A stretch of DNA of 64,000 nt from the NCBI GenBank assembly GCA_021018995.1, contig CM037585.1, forward strand, positions 121,356,331 through 121,420,330, in the 5' to 3' direction. This stretch comes from Chloranthus sessilifolius. Taxonomy: Eukaryota; Streptophyta; Magnoliopsida; Chloranthales; Chloranthaceae. Every line of letters starts with the position of its first letter. The stretch's first letter is position 1. The position numbers and the translations under genes were made by a program. Shown here piece after piece: positions 1 through 9,611 of this stretch. The notes beneath the pieces were generated by a model. It did no database searches. It was not told where the DNA came from and saw only the letters and a list, made by a program, of their open reading frames with translations.

Positions 1-391
1 AAGCATAATTGAGCGTAATTAAAGGTTATAAGGGAACATTGGACCAAAGGGTCAACGGAAGCACCGAAACTCGTGAAGAAATTAGATTGATCCAGCCATG
101 TCTATGAGAATGAAGATATCACATGCTATCATCAATTGATTGAATCTCAAGAATCAATCGATTGATTTGGATGAGAGCTCTTCCCCCTTAAATTTGAATG
201 TAAACAAATTCAATCGATTGAGATGTGTAAATCAATCAATTGAATTTAAATTCAAATTAATCCGCCAAAAATTCAAATTTGAAGTCAATCGATTGAAATT
301 GGAAATTCAATTGATTGACCTGTTTATGTAAGGTTTTTTGTCCGAGCCCTATATAAACAAAACAATGTTTAGCGTTTTGGAGAGCTTCTTG
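1..391 (+). mobile_element. Left part of an unclassified LTR (target of the Tekay insertion)
   Basis: Non-coding. From about 140 to 330 it has repeated CAATCGATTG-like palindromes, followed by a TATA box at 350 and a downstream stretch typical of an LTR promoter. The sequence is cut at 391 by a Tekay element and resumes at 15395, where TCTTG is repeated as the target duplication. The short ORFs here are formed by the repeats. The family is not recognised, and the left end lies outside the window. Confidence 0.55.
350..358 (+). promoter_or_regulatory. TATA box of the outer LTR
   Basis: CTATATAAAC lies directly after the CAATCGATTG repeat block, so the layout is palindrome array, then TATA, then transcribed LTR part. 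Confidence 0.5.
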
Positions 392-986
392 TGTAACATC
401 CCTGAAATTTTGGACTCCGAATAATATCCTCGGGATGCATGCCCGATTGGTCGTAAGTTTGACCAAGTGAAAGTCAACTTGATAACTTAGGTTTGACTAG
501 GTTTGGGGTGAAAGTGCATATGTATGTGGTGTTGGATCTTTTAATAAGGTCATATACACCTGTTATAGGTGTGTGATTTGCACCAAAGAAATGGATTGGG
601 TTAAATGAGTTAAAAGATAAGAGAAGCTATTTCTCTTGGGTTTTAGTAGGTAGTTAGGGATTTATGAAGAGAGAGAGAGAGTGAGGAAGGGAGAGGGAGT
701 AAAGGCTAAGAATTTTGTGTGGATTGCGGATTGAAGGCGTACGTGGGCTTTAATTTCGAAGGCAAAGTGTGTGAGCTTGTGAAATCAAAGCTTGGAGCCC
801 TAAACCTTGATCCAAGCCAATGGATCATCTATACTTTGGATTTAAGGTAAGATTTCATTGAATTATGATGTGTGAAATGTTTGTGCATGAAATTATTGAA
901 TTAATGGTGAATTAAAGAAATAGAAAAAGAAAAAATTAAAAGAAAAGAAAGCTTAATGAACAACCCAAAGAGGGTTGTATTATGTC

Positions 987-1290
987 AAAATAGATTAATC
1001 GAATTGAGAATCGATCAATCGATTTTTGACAGAAAGCAAATATGAAGACTGAAGCACGAAATCGATTAATCAAAATTAATTCGATTAATCAATTTTTGGT
1101 TTTCAATTAATCGATTAGGAATCGATTAATCGACTGGATACTTTCAGTGGCTGGAAAAATCTGAAGTTTGGAAAACCGATTAATCAATTTTGGGATTGAT
1201 TAACCGATTTTGGAATTTCGATTAATCGATTTGGGATCGATTAATCAAATTTGGAAATTTGATTAATCGATATTAGGATCGATTAATCAA
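987..1290 (+). repeat. Array of TCGATTAATCGA palindromes in the 5' LTR
   Basis: About a dozen full or degenerate copies of a self-complementary TCGATTAATCGA core, spaced by short T-rich linkers. The same array is at about 13575-13890 in the 3' LTR, and a short related stretch is at 11027-11080 before the extra ORF. Confidence 0.85.
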
Positions 1291-2327
1291 TTTTGACAAT
1301 TTTTGTGTGGGTTCTGTTTTAGACCATGGAGTTCTAGGAAGGCCTTGTACCCTTCTTTTATGCATCGTTCTTGATGCTTTGTGTATGACATGATGTACTT
1401 TAGGTTGAGTACTTGGATATGGACATGGAGAGCTACCTTGGACCTTGATTCTTGGAGTTGAAGCACGTGAGGTAGGGAATACTTTGAACATATACTTTGA
1501 TTACGATAGCATGTATGTAGTGATGTGAAAATGTGTATACATGTGTGAGGGCATAGATATATGCTTGTGTTTTCAAAAATTAGTTAAAACATGTGAATTT
1601 AAGGTGTGTGTACACTAAGGAAGAAACCAGTAAGTATATAAATGTGTGACATCCCAGGGATGTATTTCTTTTGATGTAAGCATCTAAGTGATGCATATGA
1701 CTATGTGACATCCCAGGGATGTATAGTCAAATGAGAAACTATGTGAATGAGACTTGAACAAACTTTGAATATTATAATTAGCATAATTACACGGTGATAA
1801 ACTATATGTATTTTGCACAATTAATTTGAGGTTCGGAGAATACCCCACCAACACGGCGGTATACCCGTGACTAACTCGGCAGGATACCCGTGACCGGTAC
1901 GGTGACCAATTCGTATAAACATGTGATGAAATTACCAAGAGGGTAATGAGTATGCCAAGTCTCCTCTGTGAATGGGACTTGAGCTTGTATTTAGTTGAAA
2001 TATAGTTCAACTAGACGATGATAGTGGGTATTCCATTGGGGCTCGATGCTATATTGCTCGAGGATTATTTAAGTTATTTGATTTAAGTTTCAAGACCGAT
2101 CTCCTGGCCTATGTGAACAAAATTGAAAACAAGTTAACACATGTAGAGTAACAGATGCATTCAGTTCATGCTTTCAGTAACTTAAACTGTTTTCCAGCTA
2201 TCTTTCATTGACAAGTCATGTTTCTATATGCCATGGAATATATGTGAGTAAGAAAGATTTATATGTTCATCCAGTTATTTTCCCTATGGAGTTATGATGT
2301 AGCTCACTCATTCGACTATACGTCACA

Positions 2328-2432
2328 AGTCCAATGTTAGCTGTTGCTGCTGCTTCGGGAGACATTGACCCAGAGGACACTGAGTACGTACCTGAGGAGG
2401 AGTCAGAGCCCCCTCCTGAGGAGTTCTTCTAG
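2328..2432 (+). other. Candidate short acidic coding segment in the 5' LTR
   Basis: After an AG at 2328-2329 the frame runs to a stop at 2430-2432. An ATG at 2334 would give a 32-residue acidic peptide whose last part reads DTEYVPEEESEPPPEEFF. The same frame, motif and stop recur at the equivalent place in divergent LTRs at 4225-4326, 7115-7228, 18395-18490, 21577-21675, 41508-41624 and 63881-63979. In the 3' LTR copy (from 14911) a small deletion removes the stop. Expression is unknown. Confidence 0.45.
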
Positions 2433-2539
2433 AGGACCCTCTGCGTACTTTGATTTTTTTGTGAGAGAGATTGTATGACTTGGTATATCCAACCTTCTGT
2501 ATCAGATGTATGTAAATTTTTGTGAGACATTCTTTTGAC

Positions 2540-2579
2540 GAGCCATCTGGGGTGACAACTATTTCGTCACCGTTGGTTC
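2540..2579 (+). repeat. Conserved LTR hairpin
   Basis: An imperfect stem-loop in which GAACCA-like and GTGAC arms pair with GTCAC and TGGTTC. Equivalent hairpins follow the acidic segment in other LTRs: 15123-15162, 4414-4471, 41737-41776, 6939-6979, 21436-21476 and 63736-63774. Confidence 0.55.
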
Positions 2580-2812
2580 GGGTTGGTTCTTTTCTCAAGA
2601 AGTGGCATGAGATCAGAACTATCTTTTGGACTACATGTTTTTGACTTTATCTTATAAAACTGGAGATTTAGTTCAGTATTTGTTCGTTAGTAAATGTTTT
2701 GTTTTCTAGTTGTGTGGATATACCAAGTATTTCATGCATGTATATGGCGCACGGTCTCGAGGGTCATGCCGATGGCATGGGTTCGGGGTGCCAAAATTTG
2801 GGTTGTCACAGT

Positions 2813-2824
2813 TGGTATCAGAGC
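2813..2824 (+). promoter_or_regulatory. Primer binding site (tRNA-Met type)
   Basis: TGGTATCAGAGC begins two bases after the 5' LTR. This is the standard initiator tRNA-Met complement used by plant Ty3/gypsy chromoviruses to prime minus-strand DNA synthesis. Confidence 0.92.
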
Positions 2825-2912
2825 CATTTCTTTTAGAATTTATGACAAGTCTTGATTTTTTCAGAGCATAGGACCTTCTGTTAATGACACTGTAGTTTCA
2901 TGTGCAGAGGTT

Positions 2913-4138
2913 ATGTCTTCTAGAGGAAGGGGTCAGCCCAAAGGTGGCCATGATAGAAACTTGTAAAGCAGAGACGGTTTCATCTCGACTTCAAATAGAG
3001 TGTCATTGGGGAATAGTGATGCCCCAGGAGACAGTAGTCAGGAGAACTGAAACCAAGAGGAGAATCAAGATAGAGATTAGAGAGAACAAGAAAGGGTTAG
3101 AGAAAGAAATGAAGAAAGAGAAGAGCGTCAGAGGATGATGCACACCATAAAAACCATGGCAAATGCCATGGCTCAACAAGAGGCATCCTTGGTGACTCAT
3201 AATGCCAATGACCAGCATCAGCCATCACCTACGCCTCAAGTGGGTACTACACAACCATTGCTCTTAGTGTTCATAGAGTTTCAGAGGATGCGTCCTCCGA
3301 GTTTTTTAGGGCAAGAAGAGTCAATGGACGCAAAGAATTGGCTAAGTGAGATGAAGAAGGTGTTCAATGTGCTTACATGCATTAAGGATGAAAGTGTCCG
3401 CTGGACAACATATATGTTAGATGGGGAGGCAGGCCCATGGTGGAAGTCCGTATCGAGGACTAGAGCTCAGGAACCCAGGATTGCCATGGACCTGGGATGA
3501 ATTTATGATCGAATTCAATAAATAATATTTTCCTAAAGTTGTGCGTAACCAAATGGAAGTAAAATTTTTTCAACTTGAACAGGGAAAGATGTCAGTAAGG
3601 GAATACGGAGTAGAGTTTATGAGGCTCGCTCACTTTGCTCCTGATTACGTGGTTACCGACTTGATGAAGGGTAAGAGGCTTCAACGCGGCTTGAGGCATG
3701 ATATTAGGGGAAGAGTGGCGGTCTTTGAGCTGAAAACCTATGGAGAGGTTATGAGTAAAGCTCTTGTGATTGAAGAAGATAATGAAGATCGGTATCGGAG
3801 GGGATACCAACAAGGAAGGGGAAGGATGGAGCAGAGTAAAGTGGAAAACTATGAGCCGGTGAACAAAAAGTCGTGATTCGTAGCACCCATATAGAGGCAA
3901 CAGTTTCAAACCAATTTTGTTAGACCGACGCAGAAAAACTATTCTAGACTACCTATGCTTGCGTCATGGAGGCCAATCAGATATGAGAGCTTTGTTACCA
4001 CTACCGGAGTATCAGTTTCCCAGGGTTTCTCACGGGCAGCATCTTCTACACCAAATGAGACTTGTGCCAAGTGTGGCAAGTCTCACAAAACGATGGATTG
4101 TAGACAGGGTACTCAAGGTTGCTACAATTTTTGTCTTT
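2913..4138 (+). pseudogene. Broken gag of the Tekay element
   Basis: Gag forms the particle and binds the RNA. The likely start is the ATG at 2913. The N-terminal part already has stops (near 2965 and later). A recognisable Gag core runs in two blocks: 3135-3500, with FQRMRPPSFLG and DGEAGPWWKS, and 3541-3876, with VKFFQLEQGKMSVREYGVEF. A frameshift and a stop lie between them. A zinc-knuckle segment near 4057-4095 reads CAKCGKSHKTMDC, followed by the start of a second knuckle (GCYNFC). The reading then ends at an insertion or deletion junction at about 4138. Protease and RT never follow. It is non-functional. Confidence 0.85.
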
Positions 4139-4726
4139 GAAAAACCTTTGCTTATGATAAAATGTAAATGGATAAGTTTCCTCTATTGAGCTTCGATGTT
4201 AACTCACCCTGACTATATGTCACAGGTGCTGAGACTGCCTTAGGATCGGACGATCTTGATCTGGAAGACTCTGACTACATTCCTGAGGAGGAATTAGAGA
4301 CCCCAGCAGAGGAGTTCTTTCCCTGATTAGACTGTCTTTTTTATACTTTTGTTTAGAATTATTTTGAATTATGGGCCCAAGGCCATTGTTTTGTCATTTT
4401 TGATATCACTTGAGGAACCATCATTAGGAACCACTATTTTAGGTGTTTAGATTAGCCTTCACCAGTGGTTCTTCCTAGTTCCTCTTAGTGATATATTTTG
4501 TTTAGCTTTTGTCCTTACTTTTATTGGATATGCTTCTGTTTGGAACTTTGCTTATGTTGTCGGCTTTTGTTTGAATTTAAGGCTTATTGAGAAATCAATA
4601 AGTTGATGAACCGGCCTTTCCTATACCTTAAGGATTGGAAAAGTTGGGTCGTCACAGTTGGTATCAGAGCGCGGCTCTAAGTTCAGAATTAAGCATGCTT
4701 CTTATCCTGGTGATCTTGTAAGTATG
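4139..4726 (+). mobile_element. LTR 3' half plus primer site of another Tekay-type element
   Basis: The segment has the same order of landmarks as the complete LTRs: a TATTGAGCT...AACTCAC block near 4185-4208, an acidic frame (4225-4326), a hairpin (4414-4471), the LTR end GTCACA at 4656 and a primer site TGGTATCAGAGC at 4659-4670. Some 55 bases of leader follow before minus-strand pol sequence takes over at about 4727. Both ends are truncated and no target duplication is visible, so it may be a fragment of a third element or a recombination product. The left junction is approximate. Confidence 0.7.
4225..4326 (+). other. Candidate acidic coding segment in an LTR fragment
   Basis: The frame is open from the GGT after CACAG to TGA at 4324-4326 and ends DYIPEEELETPAEEFFP. 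It has the same phase relative to the upstream TGACTATATGTCACAG as the other LTR copies. Confidence 0.45.
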
Positions 4727-6603
4727 CAGGATATCCACTGCATCCATTCTTCATCATCTTCTCAGCCCGAATAGCTTATACAAATGGTGTTACCATAGAC
4801 TTCACTCCAAAAAGTCTAAACGACTTCCTCTTGGGAGGGTGGAAGACTACGATTTTCCGTAGGCAATCTACGATAGCATGGTAAGCAGATAGCTAGTCCA
4901 TACCCAAGATCACATCGAAGCCTACCATATTCAACAATATCAAGTCCGCTCGAGTGTCCTCCTTCTCAACTCTAATAACCACAGACTTGTTCACTGTGTC
5001 TGTTTTCACTGAATTACCTGTAGGAATCGTTACTTCCAAAATGGAATCTAATTTCTCCGACGTAATTCCTATACATGCTGAGAACATCGGAGTAATAAAG
5101 GAATGCGTAGACCCGGGGTCAATCAGTACTATTGCTTCAGTCTCACATATATCTTGCTCTTGACGTATAGGAAGAATACCTTAGTTTATATGTCAAATAT
5201 ACCCGGTCAAGCACATAATCTAATATACAGTAGTCACTAATATTTTTATGTATTAAAATTTACTAACACATTCAAAATATATTAAATCAATGACATAAAT
5301 TTACTCTCAAAGAACAATGATACCTTGAATGAAATCATTCGATGTCAGAGCATCTATTGCAGTGACGACATATGCTCGGCCTTGAACAACAAGTCAAGAG
5401 GATCTCTAAGTGGATATCGATCCAACCTGCTCGTTGCTCTCCTTGCTCTCCCCAGGACAGTTCCTAACCATGTGGCCCATCTTGCCACATTTGAAGCATG
5501 CCCCTGTATCTCTCCTACAGTCCTCAGTCTTGTGTGGCTTCCCACACTTTGCATATAATAGAGTCGGAGCGAAAGATGAAACCCTAGAAGATCCCTGCGC
5601 TACAGAAGCTCCACTAACAGAAGAACCAGACGATCTGAATGGTCTAGATGATGCAGGTATTGCTGGCCTCTAATATGAACTCGGCCCTAATGATATCACT
5701 GGTCGGGAGTGAGTAGGGTATTTGGGAGGTCTGGAGAATCTAGCCCTCTTGTTCTATTTAGGGTCCTGAGATTGTCCGTGAAACGACCTCTCTATGTTTT
5801 GCTTGTCTCTCCAAGCAAACTATTTTTGGTTTTCCTCCTCATAAATGAGATCCTTGGATATAACTGCTGCATATGTATCCAACTCCCATATGGCCACATC
5901 CTTCTGTATATTCGGCCCCAAGCCAAGTTGGAACTTTCGAGCTTGCATTAACTTGGTGGCTACATGTTGCAGAGCAAACCTTGACAATCTCCGCGCTATA
6001 CTCACGCACTGTCATAGTCCCTTGTTCCAACTTGATGAATTTCACTTCCCACTGATGCCTCACGATCTTGGGAAAATACTTCTAGTAGAAGGTTTCTACG
6101 AATTCAACCCATGTCCAAGGGACATTGGGAAGCTCTTGCTCACGGTGCCTCGATAGCGATTTCCACCAAGGCCCCTCTTCCCCATCAAGTTTGAAGGTTG
6201 CCCAGTGCACCTTCTCCACATCAGTGCATTGTAGCACTTCGAACACCTTTTTCATCTCTTCTATCCAACCTTCGGTCTCAATGGGATCTATTTGAATCGA
6301 GAAATTAGGAGGTCTCATTCTCTTAAACTCGGCAAAATCGCCAGATTGGTGAGGTGGTCTAGCTGCTATTTGATTCAAAGCAGCAGTCTACTGAGCTACA
6401 TTGGCAGCTAAAGCTTCCAATACTTACTCCATCCTATTGTCACCACTTCTTCTACCTTCTCTAGGTCCTATCGGAACGACATTCTCATTCGATAGGAACC
6501 CCAATCCCCTAGATGTACCAGCAACATCGAGAATCTCTCGTAGTGGAACCTCTTTCTGTCCTTCTCTCCCTCTGCTATGTCCACCTCTGAACTTTGGGCC
6601 CAT
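4727..6603 (-). pseudogene. Broken gag-protease of the nested minus-strand element
   Basis: The Gag start is the ATG at 6603-6601 (MGPKFRGGHSRGREG). The core follows at 6378-6082 (FAEFKRMRPPNF, DGEEGPWWKS) and 6063-5820 (WEVKFIKLEQGTMTVREYSAE, split by a frameshift). Two zinc knuckles lie at about 5550-5453: CGKPHKTEDC and CFKCGKMGHMVRNC. Protease follows at about 5160-4890 with LIDPGSTHSFI and ends GFDVILGMDWL. The linker towards RT (HAIVDCLRKIVVFHPP) continues to about 4727, with a stop. Several frameshifts and stops make it inactive. Confidence 0.82.
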
Positions 6604-6694
6604 ACTGGTCTGTCATTGTAAAAACAATAACACCGATTAGTACATAGATTATAAAAACAATCAAACTTAACCCATGGTTCAACCTAAAGCCTAA

Positions 6695-6706
6695 GCTTTG
6701 ATACCA
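6695..6706 (-). promoter_or_regulatory. Primer binding site of the nested minus-strand element
   Basis: On the minus strand it reads TGGTATCAAAGC, one base off the tRNA-Met complement, two bases after the LTR end. Confidence 0.85.
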
Positions 6707-7114
6707 ACTGTGATAGCCCAGATTTTCACACCCGGAAAGTTATGCCATCAGGATCATGCTCTGGATGATCCTCAAAATAAATCAAAGAGTGTCTGCTCGT
6801 CTAGCAGAAATCAGAGCAGACACTGTCCAATAGTTGCAGATCGAGTCATCATATAAGGCTCAAAAAGAAAGGAAAGAGAATAAACAATACATATATATAA
6901 ATCAAAAGAATATACATCCTCAAAAAAGAACCAAGAAGAACCACTGGTGATGGACATCCATCACCCAAAACAATGGTTCCCAATAGTGATTCCTATAGAA
7001 TGTATACATCTATAAATAAACAACTACAGTAAATAAATACAGAAAAGTGGCCACCAGGCACACGGATAATCCAAAAAATATATACAAGACCCAGATACAA
7101 AACTAATACCCAAG

Positions 7115-7228
7115 CTACGGGTAGAACTCGTCAACAGGGGTGTCAGTGTCCTCCTCCTCTGCCTCAACCTCAGACTCTGGTTGATACTCAGGATCACTCT
7201 CCGTGCCGGGAACTCTAGCCTCAGAACC
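7115..7228 (-). other. Candidate acidic coding segment (minus-strand LTR)
   Basis: After an AG at 7229-7228 the frame reads SDPEYQPESEVEAEEE and continues to DEFYP and TAG at 7117-7115. It has the same phase and placement as the other LTR copies. Confidence 0.45.
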
Positions 7229-8019
7229 TATTATATATAAATAGGGTGAGCTACCATCTAAGCTCAATAGAAGAAACTCAAACAATTTGCATCTAAAATG
7301 TAAAGCATGGCTTACAGAATATAACTCACACAGATAATTAAAGCAGAGTGCAGATAGAACAAAATAGATACAGTCAGATGATCAGATAAGCAAAATAATC
7401 AGGATATAAAACTTTTAGAGAACAGAGCAGATGCAAGGTATAGGGACAGACTTTAATCTCAAAGTGATCAGATGCATACATACAGTAGTTATTGACTTAA
7501 ATTATATATACTTAAATAACTCTCGTGAATATAGCACGTGGTAGCCAGATGTGTGCCAATGGGTAACCCCGACCATCGTCGTTCAATAAATAATTTCAGA
7601 TGATTTGCATCAAGTCTCTACAAAGGGGAGCAACTTGTGCTAAGGGTTTACAAATAAGATATACGAATATCCCGCTGTGCCAGTCGTGGGTATCCTGCCA
7701 TGTCAGAAGGATTCGTCACATAAACTTTAAATCAATATACATAAAGACCTCATAATCAGATGACAGAACATATAACAAAGCTTGTATAATAGAAGAAACA
7801 GATACAGATGCTTTGAAAACCATGCAGTCAAAATTGGATACAAGTTAAGTTGAATTTCCCCTACCTCAGAACAGATCTTTTTAAGAAAATCCAAAGCTTT
7901 CTAAGATGTCCTGATCTTGACCTAGACCATACGTATAGTACACTAAGTGTCAGAAGTGTCATAACCGTAACTGGCATAAAGTCCAGTCTTAAATTCTCCA
8001 AAAACTAAAACAGGCAAAA

Positions 8020-8880
8020 CATGGGAACTCGATTGATCAATCCCTCTATTTGATCGATCGGGTTCACATCTGATAGATCAATCTCAACATTGATCGATCG
8101 TATGCCTCACATTTACTCATTCAGAATAGAGGACATCTGATCGATCGACTCCATGGTTGATCGTTCGGATTCCTTAGTTGATCGATCAATTCTCATAATT
8201 GATTGATCAAAACTAGCATTTCCATACCTTCATAATAGAGGAACATTGATCAATCAATCTCTTCATTGACCGATCGGATCTTCAATTCGATCGATCAATC
8301 CCCATGTTTGATCGGTTGGGTCAAAATTTCATAAAAACACACCTCCTGTTTCATAGTGTGTTTTATAAAATTCGATCGATCAAATCCCTGATTTGATCGA
8401 TCAATTTCACGGTTCGATCAATCAATTCTCAATTGATCGATCAATCCTTCATTTCAGAACAGAGGCAGATTTGATCGATCAATCCTTTAATTGATCGATC
8501 GATTCCTTAATTTGATTGATCAATACCCATAATTGATTGATTGGATTTTTAAAGTCATAAATTTTAGAAAAATAGGCCTCCTATTTTATAGTCTCCTCAT
8601 AAAATTCAATCGATCAAATCCCTGATTTGATCGATCAATTCCCAATTGATCGATCAGTTCACACCTGATCGATCACTTCTAAATTTGATCGATTAGCTCC
8701 AAATTCGATCGATCAAACCACCAGTTTGATCGATCGAGCACATCGGGCTCCAACTTCCCAAGAAAAACACCCATCTATTTCAAAGGGGCATTTACAAAAT
8801 TTGATCAATCAACTCCCAAGTTTGATCGATTGGATTATAGATTGATCAATCAATTCTCACTTAACCGATCAGATATGATG
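8020..8880 (-). repeat. Array of TTGATCGATCAA palindromes
   Basis: Dozens of exact and degenerate copies of TTGATCGATCAA separated by 8-20 bases. The array lies in the 5' third of the LTR, as in the related LTRs, and has no coding capacity. Confidence 0.88.
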
Positions 8881-9611
8881 GTGAAGCTGTCATTAATGGG
8901 GTTTGTTGAATTCAAATCCAAATCAACCCTAGATTTTATGATCCATCATGAATCATTCAAACCCTAATTAAACTCATATTTATTACATATAAATCTCCTA
9001 TAAAACCCATAATAACTCACCTCTTCCGATGATTGTTTCTTGGTTCACGGCATCCTAGGTCCACAAGTGTTTCGGATCCAAATCGGGGAGTTCGTCAAGG
9101 TGGCTTCTCCAATGAACCAGAGGGTGTGCCACGCGTCAACACACAACAACATCTTGCCTTTCCCAAGCAAATTTGACAGACACTTATCGATTTCTTCGTG
9201 TTCTAACTCGGGTATTAAGAACCTAGGTTTCTTCTTTCACACCTTAGCACTTTAGAACAGCAAACCTAGCCACAGATTATCAGGAAACAAGAAGAAGAAG
9301 AGTAGGGTAATAAATTCTAACTCTCTTCCTTCCCTTATAAGCTAACCCAATGAAATATCTTCGATATTTCAATATTCTTCTTAGTTTAAACTCCGGTGTG
9401 GAGCACATATACAAATTCTCCAGCGTACCACGCCTCATCAAATGTCTTACACAACTTGGATTTACGTAAGAAGTCACACATGACTTCGCCTAACAGTGAA
9501 TTAATATTATTGCCAATAATATTACTATAAAATTTTAATTTATCTCGATTTTCATGCTAGGCATGCATATCAAAGCAGTCGAGTTCTGTTCATAATTTTA
9601 TGGTCATTACA

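Larger units (their letters stand above)
392..2810 (+). repeat. 5' LTR of the Tekay element
   Basis: 2419 bp, beginning TG and ending CA. In order it holds a GA-rich tract near 670, a palindrome array (about 987-1290), a GAGGTAGGGAATA motif near 1470, two ACATCCCAGGGATGT palindromes (near 1650 and 1708), a CTATATTGCTCG block near 2050, a conserved GTAGCTCAC segment at 2299, an acidic reading frame to 2432 and a hairpin at 2540-2579. The 3' LTR matches it with scattered substitutions and small indels, so the insertion is not very recent. Confidence 0.92.
4727..9611 (-). mobile_element. Nested minus-strand Tekay-type element, 3' truncated
   Basis: Read on the minus strand: LTR 9611-6709, primer site 6706-6695, gag from 6603, zinc knuckles, protease, then the first residues of RT. 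The reading stops at about 4727. The rest of pol and the 3' LTR are missing. The LTR end at 9611 abuts RNase H sequence of the host Tekay element directly, so part of the host pol was lost when this region was rearranged. Confidence 0.8.
6709..9611 (-). repeat. 5' LTR of the nested minus-strand Tekay-type element
   Basis: 2903 bp. On the minus strand it starts TGTAATGACC and ends GGCTATCACA. It is related to the solo LTR at 21200-23800 over much of its 3' part, for example the ATCAGGATCATGCTCTGG block at about 6748. It contains a long TTGATCGATCAA array, a GAGGTAGGGGAAA motif near 7865, an acidic frame at 7228-7115 and a hairpin at 6979-6939. Confidence 0.88.

Noticed and set aside
140-331. 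63-codon ORF rich in N, K and L
   Set aside because: Made by the CAATCGATTG repeats of an LTR; no start context or family.
1273-1491. Minus-strand 72-codon ORF also found at 13836-14081
   Set aside because: Both copies are the two LTRs of one element, so the shared frame is due to LTR identity. It is not seen in the related LTRs.
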